Position numbers and translations under genes: made by a program
Source: Coprinellus micaceus
Taxonomy: Eukaryota; Basidiomycota; Agaricomycetes; Agaricales; Psathyrellaceae
Reading direction: 5' to 3'
Assembly: GCA_951394405.1 (NCBI GenBank)
Contig: OX596337.1
Location: 4,154,001 to 4,218,000, forward strand
Length of the DNA: 64,000 nucleotides
The notes under the pieces: generated by a model
The model's input: the letters and a program-made list of their open reading frames with translations, nothing else
Told to the model about the DNA's origin: nothing
The model's database searches: none
Shown here: positions 23,445 through 35,000 of the stretch, piece after piece
Position numbering within the stretch: the first letter of the stretch is position 1
Layout: each line of letters opens with the position of its first letter

Positions 23445-23829
23445 TTCCCTCCAAATAATGTGTACGTCAGTCGCAGCGCACATGTGACATATTACTGAAC
23501 AATGTTGACAGAAACCCATTCCGACGTTACGAAACACTCCCCACATCCTTCAAACGTTGCTTTAGTAGACGCGTGCTTGTAGTATCTTTTACGAAGGGAA
23601 CATATCTGGAAAGACCAATACAAAAGGATGGTGAACGAGATAATCGTCGGCCGAGAACGTATGCATGGCCGGGCATATCGAGAGAGTTGAATATCAAATG
23701 AATGCGGCAAGAAGAAGCCATTCAATTCGTTCACGCTCGGGTCAAATAGTGGGTTACTGAAACCGTCCAATGGTATAAGTAACGAACGTATACCCCCCCG
23801 ATTAAATCAACATCACACCCCAAGCAGAC

Positions 23830-24396
23830 ATGTCATCCGATGGCCACACCTCCACCAGCCCCGCCGGCGAACAAGGTGCGACGTCCTCAGAGGAGGAGGT
23901 GGGAAGCAGCACCGCATCGACGCCATGCCACTGTGCCAATCGATGGCTCGTGCAAATCCAGGCCAACCGCATCACGGCTCTAGAGCAGTTGTGTGATGAA
24001 CTCGTGAGGGACAAGGTAAAGATACATCGGAGGAAGGAGGATTATAAACACCGATACCATTACTTGGAGGACGAAATTGGGCGATTCGTGGAGGAGAGGA
24101 TGGCGTACCAACAACGATTCGATGGGCACATCGGGTTCCTCAGCGGACAGTTCCAGAAGATGGCCGTCGTCCTCACACCGGCCACCACCGAAGATACTGA
24201 GCAGCCTCGTTGCTGCGATGTTCACGCAACGCCGCTTGCAGACTACCTACAACGAGCAGAAGCACGCTTCGCAAAGTGGATCGCGGACGAAGAGCTCGCC
24301 CGAGATGCGTGGTCAGAGATGGGGGGAGCCCACCCCCAAGGACCCTCGCAAGCGACTCCTGCAACCCCAGGGGAGTTGTCGGTGGATGGGGCATAA
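23830..24396 (+). CDS. Small coiled-coil protein (family D)
   Basis: 188 residues, no intron. Ser/Thr/Glu-rich N-terminus (MSSDGHTSTSPAGEQG...), then CHCANRWLVQIQANRITALEQL leading into a charged helix (KIHRRKEDYKHRYHYLEDEI, FVEERMAYQQRFDGHIGFL). It then has a DYLQRAEARFAKWIADEEL segment and a Pro/Ala tail. The CxC...NR...Q...I..L start of the helix is shared with the paralogue at 25289 (CEHLKIIQSQSATIRALQ). A GGTATAAG TATA-like element lies about 60 bases upstream. Function unknown. Confidence 0.65.
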   Translation: MSSDGHTSTSPAGEQGATSSEEEVGSSTASTPCHCANRWLVQIQANRITALEQLCDELVRDKVKIHRRKEDYKHRYHYLEDEIGRFVEERMAYQQRFDGHIGFLSGQFQKMAVVLTPATTEDTEQPRCCDVHATPLADYLQRAEARFAKWIADEELARDAWSEMGGAHPQGPSQATPATPGELSVDGA

Positions 24397-25145
24397 GTAT
24401 AAACCTCGCAAGGTGTGTTCTTCGGACTATCTCATTTCTGAAGAAGCCTGGTACTGACGGCAGCTGCGTATTAGTCAGGGTATCTTCGGAGATGGAAGGT
24501 GTCCACATCGCGTGTAGCTGGCTGGATAATTTACTTTGAATGGAATGTTGACAAGGGCCCATTGTGAACCGGCCAATCGCTCGGCAAAGCAATGCCCCGT
24601 TTCCATCGAAAAAGAAGGTCATGGCCAATGAATGGACGCACGGTTGAAAGGCCCGGGTGTGAGTCGGAGATCGCATCAGCCAGGAAGCATTTTTGGGGGA
24701 CGATAAGGCGAGAAGTGGGACACGCACCACTGAATGACAGTGAATAACTGAGACGGAAAGAGGTATTACCCCATTTACGCAAGATGTGGGGGTAGTGCGC
24801 CAACAAGTATGGAGCGGGTATGCATTGACGCCAAGCCTGACACCGGAGCGACGGCCGATGGAGGGATTCTAACCTCATGACCGAAGTGAGCCTTCGCAAA
24901 TGAGGATCGGCCATGAGACCGCATTCAGAAAGATACAGGTCTTGCTGGAGAATATCTGGCACACACTGGAGAGCGCTGCCTACCAGGAATCTACGCGTAT
25001 GGACCGCACTCGGGTAGTTCCTCGGTAGGTGATCACTTGGGCGCCTAATTTGCGAAACAACGAAAGGGCGCCGGGCGACACAAACACTAGCCACTGGATG
25101 GTACTTGAAAATGTGGGAGGCCATGTATGGGTATTGTTAATTCTT
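24397..25145. other. Intergenic, one unsupported antisense frame
   Basis: A minus-strand frame of 197 codons covers 24531-25124, but it has no motif, its composition is unlike the neighbours, and a second frame overlaps it. It is left as unassigned. Confidence 0.4.
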
Positions 25146-25199
25146 TACACCGGACCGTAGGCGAAAGCCGACCCAGGCTTTCGTCTACGGTCCGGTGTA
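25146..25199. repeat. 24-bp hairpin arms around a 6-base loop
   Basis: Arms at 25146-25169 and 25176-25199 are reverse complements with one mismatch (TACACCGGACCGTAGGCGAA and its complement), separated by GACCCA. It lies 90 bases before the ATG of the gene at 25289, in its likely promoter. It could extrude as a cruciform or be a fold-back element end. Confidence 0.85.
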
Positions 25200-25288
25200 G
25201 ACGGGCCAAAAGAGAGCCGCCGGAAATCGATAAAATCGTAAGTCGCTGTCGAAGGTTCATCCGTAAAAGACCTTCCACCGACATCGCT

Positions 25289-25864
25289 ATGCCTACCAGT
25301 AACGCCTCTGAGAGCAGCTTGTCTTCCCTATCCCCTGACGGAAGCCCTTCGCCGACGAACGAAGGTCGTCAAGACGTGGGTCCTCGGTGCGAGCACCTGA
25401 AGATTATACAATCTCAGTCTGCAACGATACGAGCGCTCCAGTTGGCCGTGGCCAGACTTGAGCTAGACAAGACAGGAGTTGTCAATCACAACATGCGTTT
25501 GCAACGTACGGTTGAAATCGCAAAGGATGCGCTCAAGGATTACGAGGAACAGCACAACCTCATAGTCCAGAAGATCGGGGGTCTGAGTGGAACGGTGGAC
25601 GAACTTGTCAAGGTGTTCAAGGAGATATCCACCAGCGAGGAGATGGACAGTGACCCTGAAAAATGGGTTACGACCGTGATTGCAACGTTCAGTGCGACTC
25701 GTGATAAACTCGCGGTCACGCAATCGAAGGAACGCGAGGAACTCACCCAATGGCTGCAAGCCCGAGCCACCAAGCGTCAAGCACTTATGGAGGCCGATAA
25801 AGTCCCGCCTAGCGATGGGGAGTACTCGGAGTGGGAGGGTGACGACGGTGAGACGTCCGAGTAG
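25289..25864 (+). CDS. Small coiled-coil protein (family E)
   Basis: 191 residues from ATG 25289, which has an upstream GTAAAAGA box. The frame is also open upstream through the hairpin, so an earlier start at 25127 cannot be excluded. Ser-rich N-terminus, then CEHLKIIQSQSATIRALQLA, ARLELDKTGVVNHNMRLQR and a long amphipathic helix (EIAKDALKDYEEQHNLIVQKI). This is followed by a helix around GTVDELVKVFKEI, KEREELTQWLQARATKRQ and an acidic tail. It is paralogous to the frameshifted gene at 22928 and, more distantly, to 23830. No named domain. Confidence 0.7.
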   Translation: MPTSNASESSLSSLSPDGSPSPTNEGRQDVGPRCEHLKIIQSQSATIRALQLAVARLELDKTGVVNHNMRLQRTVEIAKDALKDYEEQHNLIVQKIGGLSGTVDELVKVFKEISTSEEMDSDPEKWVTTVIATFSATRDKLAVTQSKEREELTQWLQARATKRQALMEADKVPPSDGEYSEWEGDDGETSE

Positions 25865-26227
25865 GCCAGACACATTTGACGCGATCGCGATTTGAGGGCG
25901 GAGGGGTGGGTGAGTCATGCGTACAGCGTCAGCCCTCATTCCACTGACGTATCCTTATTAGTTACGCTGGAATAAGGGGATATTACTGCAGATACAGATA
26001 TAAGTAGATAGAGGAGAGAACCTTTGCGCTCCGTTCGTCGATGTATGAAAGCACTCCATGGTGAACCTTTGACCGTTCAGGCAGCTCCACTTACGACGAG
26101 AAAAAGAAATTAAGCGCCAATTGAAGTATTCAAAGTCCGCTCTAGGTAGCAAGTTGACGAACTTCCCTTTCATCAATCCCACCAAGGTTACTCAACATTT
26201 CTTTGTGGTTACGGACTAACATACGGT

Positions 26228-27495
26228 ATGGGCGACGACGAGCCCGTCGGTCTACGTCTCTGTAGGATCTATGGCCACCATGCGCAACAATTAGTCAAGG
26301 AAAGGAAAGGGCAGGCCCCCATGACGGTGCACGAAGCAATCTCGCCTGGAGCTCTCGTGGATTTGGAGAAGTTGGTTGGAAGAGTACTCGACGCGTGGGG
26401 TAATCAAGGTAAGCTTGGTCTGTGCATCCCATTGGTCGTGAGTCCTAACCCGTGAGTAGTCGTCGTAGATCTGTCGGTTGAGGTACTCCTTGCTGACACC
26501 GAGTTGGATTTGAATGCAGAACCGTCCTCGGGGGGTGTGGCTCACGGCCTTCCGCTGGTAACGAAGCCCGTTGTCTTTGTGGATAAGCGCGGCCTGGTCA
26601 TCGGATGGTACATCCCCGACCTCTTGACAAAGCGACGAAGAGTAAGTTCAGCCCTCGCAAGATCATCCCCATGATCCAACGTCTGACGGTCTTACCCCAA
26701 GGAGCAAATGTTCGGGGCGCTAAGGGAACTTTCAACGAGGCCGAAGTCGATCATCAGTGGAGGAGGTGCATCCAAGCCTTGGAAATTTGAAGTGAGCACC
26801 TACGCGAACCCTGAGGTGTGCACCGTTTGGCCCGGTGAGGCAACAATCGAAATACAGGTGAGCTAGGGTCATCGTTCATCTTGCGACCCCCCTACAGTGG
26901 CTAACCGTATATTGTATATTCATAGCAGCAGGGCATGGCGTGCAACTTATCCAGTTCCTTGCGGGATCCTCAAGGCGGGGCTATGGAGTACCTTGAATCA
27001 CAGATGGAGTCGATCGCATTGGTTGGCGCCGTTCTGGCCATTACACATCCTGACCTGTTCCAGTACCAAGTCGAATTCCTGGCGGGTATTTTCGGCCGAA
27101 GGCAAGGAAGTCCGCATGCGACGCTCCTCGAGCAGTTCTTTGATTTATGGGCTACCCCATTCTCTGGTTGCAGTATCATTTGCAACAGGGAAACGCCGTC
27201 ACATCGACACCGGTCCACCCATGGACACGCTCTCTACGACCTCTTCGCCGCCTTGGGACCTTATCGACAAGGGCGGTTCGAAGTTCCTGCCTTAGGTGCG
27301 AGGTTTGCATACAGCCCAGGGACAGGTATTTTGCTTCCGGGAGGGCTTCTTCAACATGGAGCGAGTCGTACGGATGGCGAGAGGATCGGGCTAGTCTTCA
27401 ATGTCCGGCCATCGAGTCTTCGAGAGCACATGCAAGGACGGAGGCAGCCGGGGCCTCCTTCCGTGGAAGAACTAACGGCATATGGGTTTGGGTAG
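26228..27495 (+). CDS. TET/JBP-type dioxygenase homologue, metal-binding Asp replaced by His
   Basis: Four exons (26228-26408, 26460-26641, 26702-26857, 26926-27495), consistent phases, 362 residues. The core matches fungal TET/JBP 2-oxoglutarate/Fe(II) dioxygenases, which oxidise 5-methyl pyrimidines in DNA: WATPFSGCSIICNRETPSHRHR, then YDLFAALGPYRQGRFEVPAL, FAYSPGTGILLPGGLLQHGAS and TDGERIGLVFNVRPS. The expected metal triad is HxD...H, with a downstream Arg for 2-oxoglutarate. Here H266, H317 and R326 are present but residue 268 is His (codon CAC at 27208-27210), giving HRH. This probably abolishes or alters catalysis. The N-terminal half (VVFVDKRGLVIGWYIPD) aligns with the paralogue at 28946. 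The rest of the gene is undamaged. Confidence 0.8.
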
Positions 27496-28048
27496 GCTAC
27501 TCCAAGAGGTTCGCCGATTGTGTGGGTCAGCGTGATAAGAGAGCGAATTAACGTAACCCTGCCTTACCCTCGATTAATTGTAGACTTCACAAATGCACAT
27601 CATGTAATGTAAGGGACAAATCGCCATGTTATCACGCGCGATCGTTGCGTTCACATAAATGACGTGAGATGGTGGAGAAACAGGGGCCCAAGAGAGAGGG
27701 TCAGATTGGGGTGCTGGTCATATCTGTGACGCCTTCTCAATATCCGCCATTCTCAAGGCCGTCAACAACCCCCCGAGATTCTAACGGCCGTTTCATGTGA
27801 AATAGTGGGTTACTTTGTGTGGACTGAAGTCCAATTCAAACAACGTCTCGTTGTTCGCCCTCCCTCAGACTTCCATCACTCGACCAACTTGGAAATCGGT
27901 ATTCGCGATTCCAAATCCATTGAAGAATCAAGGCAAGGTAATACATCAAGAGAATCTCAGTTAATTCCGACGTGACCTATCAAGGGAAGGAAGGTCAGTT
28001 CCAGGGTCAACTACGAAGAGGTGAGCTTGGATATGGACATACTTCGAA
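27496..28048. other. Intergenic, no gene recognised
   Basis: Lies between the 3' ends of the first TET/JBP gene and a minus-strand coiled-coil gene. No coding signal or clear repeat. Confidence 0.45.
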
Positions 28049-28540
28049 TTAGTTGACAGACTTCGGCCGACAGGTACACGCCGTTAGGAGACGTTGCTGC
28101 TTCGATAAAAGCTCCTCGCTCTTCTTGAGGCAGTGTAGCAACTTCTCGAAATCCTCCTTGAGGATCGCAAGGTTGTGTTGAAGGTCGGCGAGCGTCTCCC
28201 CGTACGACCTCGCTGCTTGTCGAAGAGTCCGGGATTCGGCCTTCACCTCGGCGATCTCCGAACCTTGTTCTCTCAGTATCTTCCCCACCACCTCTAAAAC
28301 CAGGAGTAGGATTTCGCCGTCGATACTCGCGCCCACGATACCGTCCGATTGTTCAGTGGGAGCTTGGTTGACGAGCCCGACGGCCGGGCACGGTACGTCT
28401 CCACCGTCTTGTTTGCCTGTACGTGATTCGATGCTCGCCTTTATCAATGTGTTGACCAGCGCTAGGTCGATGTTGAGGTTGATCTGGTCTTCTAAGGCTT
28501 CGGCGAGGGAAGTGAGGTTTTGCAGGGGAATGTTGGACAT
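28049..28540 (-). CDS. Small coiled-coil protein (family F)
   Basis: 163 residues from MSNIPLQNLTSLAEALEDQI. A short helical N-terminus and a CPAVGLVNQAP linker lead to ILLLVLEVVGKILREQGSEI, then the coiled coil AEVKAESRTLRQAARSYGETL and DFEKLLHCLKKSEELLSKQQ. The start at 28540 was chosen because it follows a CTAAATAAG TATA-like box and a roughly 100-base CT-rich leader. An in-frame ATG nearer the TATA box would add a Pro/Ser-rich stretch. It sits between the two TET/JBP genes, divergent from the second. Function unknown. Confidence 0.65.
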   Translation of the reverse strand: MSNIPLQNLTSLAEALEDQINLNIDLALVNTLIKASIESRTGKQDGGDVPCPAVGLVNQAPTEQSDGIVGASIDGEILLLVLEVVGKILREQGSEIAEVKAESRTLRQAARSYGETLADLQHNLAILKEDFEKLLHCLKKSEELLSKQQRLLTACTCRPKSVN

Positions 28541-28945
28541 GCCAAACGAGGCGACGGGTTGGTCTGGTGAAGGATGTGACGAGGGGTGAGGGTGGGAGAA
28601 TGCTGATTTCGCTCTGACTCCCTGGGGGGTAGAAAGCATCCTTATTTAGGAAGATGCAGTCGGAGGTTGTATTGGGCGCTTCGCAGACTGATCCGATTTA
28701 ACTGAGCGCTAAAGAACCGAAGGCGCTTATTGTCTCCGGGTGTGCACCATCGATGAGAACGATCTCACTCACTTAATACCAAGGTGACATATGAGCGAAG
28801 GGATGTTATTGAAGCTGGTCTTGTGAACAACCAACGTGAACAAGGCCGAGCACCGGAAGGGCGACCTATGAGCGGCCGGTGCAAAAGGAAGGGAAAGCAT
28901 GCGCATTCTTGCAACGGGTGAACAGACACCCCCTCATCTCCAACC

Positions 28946-30303
28946 ATGGATCAAACGGTTCCTAGAGGCGTCAGAATTTGTCGCCTCTACGGAACATTTG
29001 CCCAAGACCTACTCAAGGAGAAGACCGGAAAGCTGGAACGTGCTGAGGTTCCCAGGTCCATGTCAATGGGCGGCGCGTGTGATGTCCACCGGCTAGTTGA
29101 CCTGTTTCTGGCCGCATGGAACAACCCTGGTCAGTGCTCCTTAAATGCCAGAGATTCGTAATTAGTTCTAAGCGATATTGCCCAGTATATATGCCATACA
29201 CATTCAATGAAGTATTGGATGTCGCCACAAAGAAGGGGGGAAACAAGGACCAGACTCTCCGAAAGAAATTTGGGGGACCTGGGGTAAATAGAAAGGGGGA
29301 GTTAATCGATCTCCCTCTTGTGGTCAAGCCTACTGTGTTCCTCGACAAGGCCGGCCGGGTCATCGCATGGTACATCCCTGCTGCGTTTAGTGGAAGGACG
29401 CGCGTAAGCATTTTTACATGCATTCAACTTTGCAGGAACGCTGACCCGAACGTTCAGACAAGTGTATTCGAAGCTACTCGCCATCTTTCGCAGCTAGACG
29501 AGACCTTGCTGGAGGGCTCATCTTCGGGTACGAGCTGGCGCTACGATCGGTCGACGTTCACAGAGCCTTCGAGGTGCAGCATTAGACCCGGCCAGGCAAA
29601 TATCAGTGTTTGTTGGTACAATCAAGCATTCGACGTAAGCCACACATGACCTTCTAGCTCAATGCAAGCCTAATATATTTATCATTAGCACAGAAACTCA
29701 GTCCCAGCCCCATCTGTTAACCTAAGAGCACCAGATGCTGGTGGTATCGCTTTCCTCGAGAGCCAGTTTGAGACCAACGCCATCATTGGTGCCCTACTGG
29801 CCCTCGTTCACCCTACCCTCTTCGACATGCAGCTACAGGTCCTCGAAGCGATAGCCCTGGGAAAGATACCCTGCAAGGACCGTCGCGTCATGATGGAAAC
29901 ATTCCACCATTGGACAACACCATTTTCTGGATTCGCCCTCATTGCAAATCGCGAAACGCCGTTGCACCGCGATTTGAAGGGAGGGAAGAAGCTATTCGAC
30001 ATACTGTCTGTATTTGGCCGTTACAAGCAAGGCAGGTTCGACGTCCCACTGTTGCGGAGTCGCTTCTTGTACAATCCCGGGACAGCGTTTGCTTTACCTG
30101 GAGGTGTGTTCGAGCACGGTGCCAGTCACACGGACGGTGAGAGGATTTGCATCGCAAGTTTCGTCCGACCCAATGTTGGATATGGGGCCCTTGGTGAGAA
30201 CTACAAGGAGCACGCGCCCCCATCGAAGCGTTTGTTTTGGGATACATTCGGTTTGAAGGGGGTCGATGCAGGATATAATGGTGACATTTGGGAGGATGGA
30301 TAG
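28946..30303 (+). CDS. TET/JBP-type DNA dioxygenase, apparently catalytically complete
   Basis: Four exons (28946-29129, 29186-29403, 29458-29634, 29692-30303) give about 396 residues. Core motifs: FHHWTTPFSGFALIANRETP, then HRD (H285, D287), FGRYKQGRFDVPLL, LYNPGTAFALPGGVFEHG (H335) and TDGERICIASFVRPN (R344). These are the two His and one Asp for Fe(II) and the Arg for 2-oxoglutarate in the TET/JBP family, which oxidises methylated cytosine or thymine in DNA. The N-terminal half (MDQTVPRGVRICRLYG, PTVFLDKAGRVIAWYIP) parallels the first paralogue. Fungal TET/JBP genes are known to be expanded next to KDZ transposons, as here. A role in changing the methylation state of element or host DNA is an inference. 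Confidence 0.85.
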
Positions 30304-30311
30304 ATAAATAA

Positions 30312-30988
30312 CTACGCTGTAGGAAACTGAATGTCTCCCAGATCTTCAAACGTCTTCATCAGAGATAGAAGGCGCTCAATCCTATTCTCTGTCTTCGCAA
30401 TTTCTGCTGTAGTACGAGCGATCTCCTTGTTCAAGAGATGAGTGGATTCCAACCCCCACTTGGTGATCCCATCCCTGGTGTTTGTCCCTAACGTCTCGAC
30501 GTCCAAGTGGATGTTGAGCAAATCTTCCCGCCAGTCTTGCAAGACCGACTCCAACGTGGGCGGCGAATCGAGGGCCTCCCACCATTTCGCGACGTTTGGG
30601 AGACGTCCCACTGCGTAGTCGCCATCTACCCGATATCTGAAAACACCAAATCGCATCGCATCCCATAAGTCCTCGTCGGATGCGAGGTAGGCAGGTAGGC
30701 GGTGGAGAGTCTCATTCAATGCAACATCGATGATTTGGTCATCTGGGACTAAGCTGCATGCTTGAATCCCGTAACAAGTAACCGATACCGCCTGAGGTTC
30801 ATCAGTAAAACTAGCAGTTCAAAGGCTTGGGTCCCACTCACCAGTTCAGCCTTGAACAGGGCGACATATCGCCCGTCGAATGGAATTGACTTCCGATTAT
30901 TGTACAAATGCCGTAGAAAGGCCTCTCGACGAGACCCGAGATAGGTTACCAGGGATCGCCAAGTCTCCCGAGAACCGTGAAAAGGCAT
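30312..30988 (-). CDS. Tandem paralogue 1, helical protein of unknown function
   Basis: Two exons (30842-30988, 30312-30791) with a 50-nt intron, 208 residues. Exon 1 has ETWRSLVTYLGSRREAFLRH...FDGRYVALFKAEL, which aligns with LTWQTVVNLLGSRCRAIATA...QDGRIAFAAVAKFEV of the neighbour at 31102. Exon 2 carries a Trp-containing segment (FRYRVDGDYAV, WWEALDSPPTLESVLQ) and a C-terminal coiled coil (LLNKEIARTTAEIAKTENRI). It ends only 8 bases from the convergent TET/JBP gene. No known domain. Confidence 0.65.
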
Positions 30989-31101
30989 TGGTGTATGAGG
31001 TTAGAGTTGCGAAGGGGAGTTGGGTTCATATGCTGAATGTAGTAAGGTTTTCGTTTATGTATGGAACATTTGCAACGACCGACGTTTTCAATCAGCTCCC
31101 G

Positions 31102-31931
31102 TTACGCATCCGAATCCACGGTCCCTTTGGCCGCCCAGATCACTTGCATAATATCCTTGGAACTTTCCTCCTCTAACTGGTTTTCGAGTAACGCCTCCAT
31201 GTCCGCCAGCAGTTCCTGCTGCCGGGTGATATCCATCGTGATATCCCCTATGTGGACAAGAGAGTCTGCTATTTCCTCGTCCAACATCTCCAGAGCGTCC
31301 TTGCTGACATTCCAGGCGACCTTGAGCTCTTCATCCGCCATCAGCCCGGTATTCAATATTATGGTGGGATGAAGCGGCTGTCGGGCGCGAGGTAATGTTT
31401 TCTTCTGTAGTTCCCAGTATACGAGTAGATCCTCGGGACGTAGGTTGCGATCCTCGAGGGTCAAACGATGATCAAATGGCGACCACCAGTTCCCTTCATA
31501 CCGGTACAGGAGCGCGTCGTCTGGATCGCGCGCGTCCTCTAGCAAGAGCTGAAGAGCCTTGAAGTCTTCCAACTCTTCGTATAACATAATCTTGCTCAGG
31601 ATCTTGAGAGCGGCGGGAGGATGGATGCCTGTGGGGTGCAGACAGGTCCCGAGACCCAGGAGTATGTTCGCACTCGTCTAGGAAGGATGATGGTATCTTG
31701 GCTCAGTCATGCAATCCGTACCCAGTATGCTAAGTAGCTCACCACCTCGAATTTGGCCACAGCGGCGAACGCGATTCGCCCGTCCTGGTCCATGGACATT
31801 GACTGGACTGCGAAAGCGGTCGCAATGGCCCGGCACCTACTCCCCAGGAGGTTCACCACAGTCTGCCAGGTCAGAGTATCAAGCGACCTCGTCGCCTGGA
31901 GGAGATGAGGCGTCAGGAGGGTCGATGCCAT
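31102..31931 (-). CDS. Tandem paralogue 2, helical protein of unknown function
   Basis: Two exons (31743-31931, 31102-31677), 254 residues, same orientation as the gene at 30312. After the shared exon 1 block come IHPPAALKILSKIMLYEELEDF, DPDDALLYRYEGNWWSPFDH, RPEDLLVYWELQKKTLPRAR and a C-terminal coiled coil (DALEMLDEEIADSLVHIGDI, RQQELLADMEALLENQL). The intron sits at the same place as in the paralogue. Located between the second TET/JBP gene and the KDZ transposase. Function unknown. Confidence 0.65.
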
Positions 31932-32003
31932 GAACGTTATCGATGGAGGTAAGTCAGATTATCGCACTGAACGGCTTATCATTGTACCTCGAAGTCTACC
32001 TAC

Positions 32004-35000
32004 TTATTCAATTGGATCGTTGTCCGCCGGATTATCCTCGCCCCGTAGCAGATCGGGAAGCGGTGTATGACCACTGAATAGCTTCCTGCCTTCCAGTCCG
32101 AGACGTCTCCACATATCTGCCTGCTTGTTCGCGTAGGATGAATATCCATCGCCCAAGTCCAACTTCGCCCATTTCCTGGCACGCTTCTCGAAATGGTCCA
32201 TGTATCGGATGTACCACTGCATCTCGGCCTTGACGTACCGCACCTCTTCGGCCCATCTATCGCGACGAGATCGTGCCCTGATCCAGTTCACGCGATAAAC
32301 TGTCCGACTCTGTCAGCTGGGCATTCGTATGGGAGATCGGGAGATGTAGCTTACGTTCCCGAGCATAGCCCTTCTTATCTTTCTTCCCTTCAACAACGAC
32401 ATGCCAAATCCAGGACAACCCTTCGTTCCTCTCGCCCCTCTTGTTTGGATCGAAGATGGCCGTGACAGCCTTGGTGTCGGCCCTCGTGATCTCCTGGAAG
32501 CGAGTGATTTTCCGAGCTTTTCCAAGGCGATGAAGCGCCCATAACGCGGCCTTGTATCGTTTGATATGGCCGCGCATCTTCCTTTCGATTTCATTGATCT
32601 CGTCGTACGATCGTGTGCGGCCTCGCTTTCCAGTCGCCCAGTTCCGGTTGTCCCGATACAGGAACGACTTATGGGCGATCTCCCCACGCAATGCTTCGAG
32701 TGCTTCCTCGGCCTGTGCGATGCGCAACCTTTCCTCTCTCTTTGCGTAGGCATTCCATCCGTCCGGGAGATCGTTGAAGCTCGATGGGAGAGGGATGGGG
32801 GCAAGTTCTGGGTACCCGCTCGTGTCGGAGATTTGGCGACCCCAGGGAAGCTCCGCAAGCTCGGCACAGGAACACTCATCCTCGCACACGCAGATCTCCA
32901 CACCATTGTGCTCCCATTGTGACCCCACTTCACGTTCGAGGTCAATGCCCGGGAAGAGGGTGGAAGCCTGCCTGTAGAGGGCCGCGATGTCCTTCACGAG
33001 GTTTGTGGACTTCTTCCCCAGATCGATGGTCATCGTGGTTGAAGGATCTTTTGAAGCGTCAATGAGAGACCGAAGATTTATTCTAGTGAGAAGAATGGAA
33101 CATATTAGAACATATGTATCTCCGGAATAAAGCGACTTCAGATACTCAACTGGGACTCTTGGATCCGAATGGCATCTGCAAGCCATTCGACGACCCCTCG
33201 TTTGTCGACCCCGTTTCGCTCTTCCTCCATTAGTTCGGCTTGGACGATATCCTTCGTAGCAACTAGAGATACCGTTAGTAAAATATGTTAAATGAGCCGA
33301 AAGAAGGTTGATACTCACCTTTGGGAACGACGACATTATACACGTCCATGGCATGTGGATCCGATCTACGTGCTTCATTTGCCTCATTCATTTGGGCCTT
33401 CCATCGCTTCCGTAACCGTATAGACGTATTTTCGTTTATTCCCCTGAAATCGTCTGCTGCCTCTTTGACTTCGGACCGAGCGAGCTCTAATTGTTTCACG
33501 AGATAGGGACCTAAGACATATTGAGATTTATTTCCAGCCAATGTTACTCAAGAAGGCTACAAACCCAACATCTGGAGCTTCCGCCAATTGCTGTCGGCCA
33601 TGCAGGCATCCAGTAGCTCGGATCTGTTAGAGAGCAGCATGTTCCTTGTTATCGCCGCCGCTCCGTTCATTGTACTCCAGAGAGACTCCAGTATTTCACC
33701 GCTGGTGACGCCTGCTCCAGGGAAGAACGTCGGGGCGAAGCGTGACAGACAGTCGTCCTTGTGGCCGTGAACGTGGAACAACCCAATGACGAAGTCAATC
33801 GGGAAGTCTGCGTCGCACTTGAGATACCGAGCCTTCTCAACTCGCTTACGAAAGTTGACAGAGTACTGGCAGTTGACATCGTAAGCGAGTATGACGCCGG
33901 GTGTCTTGAACGCCTTTGTGTTCTTCATGGCTTGGCAAAAGGCATAGTCGACGTTCAATTGTCTGAATATATAGTTACGCCGGTGAGACTCGGCTTCATC
34001 GATTAGGATGAATATTTCACTCACCTCTCACCCTTCTGCATGTCCACAACGGATCCGGGCGCGAAACAGCCATGGCGGGCGCATGCAACTGCAACGACGC
34101 CGGTCGCATCGTATCCTTTCTTGAACACGTTCTTCTCGGACACTGCGCGCAGTTTGTTGCAGGTGGGGGGCTGTGAGGCGAACGGGGTTCAGCCATCGAA
34201 GAATATGAGTGTAATTGGGATTCATGCACGAGGTACAGGACAAGTTGAAAATTTATCGGGGTGTAAGCGCCCAAACGCGAGTGCACGTGACCCTCGGCCT
34301 TTGCCGTGCTCGGGCGAGCATCAGATCATTGCTCGCCGACGTCCAAGCAATCGATCGGCCAGGTCTTTTTATGCCGCATACTAGTAGATGTTTGTCGAAA
34401 TACTCACCTCTTGGGTCTCCCTGCTGGCTTTAACATGCTTGGCATAGCGAGTGGGCTCAGTCATGTAGGCGGCCCCATTCACAAGCCGTATCCCGTCCCG
34501 CCCCCTTCGATTCGCCAAGTGATCGAGGACAAAATTCCCGTCGGCCACAAGATACCGACGATAGAGCCACCTGCACCAATATGAACGATGAGTGAGTCTC
34601 CCTGTGAAACGTGATACCATGGGAATTGAGCTCACGTATTTTTATCGTCTCTCCAATCATCAGGCAAATTGACTCCGGGGGTAGGACAGGCGGGGCAGAA
34701 CAAACCAAGTTCTGCCTTACCAGGTCGGTCACCAGGCTGTGTGTGTCCGAACCCATGACGTTTCAAGTTCGTGAGGTAATTCCACTGGAGCCATACGCGG
34801 GCCAGCTCCCTTCGTCGGTCCTGTGGGGGACGATGAGCTGTATCCCAGAGATACACTGTGGAACGTACCGGCGATTTGGCCGGAAACACGAAGTTCGTAA
34901 CCCTTTCGAGAATGCTGGCATACTGATCGGTTGACATGTGCGCATGCACCTTCAAGAGGTGGAATACATTCAGTACCTGGAAGGTGAAGACAGTGGAAAC

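Noticed and set aside
24531..25124. Minus-strand frame of 197 codons
   Set aside because: No motif, no paralogue, overlapped by another frame, and composition unlike a protein. It probably arises by chance.
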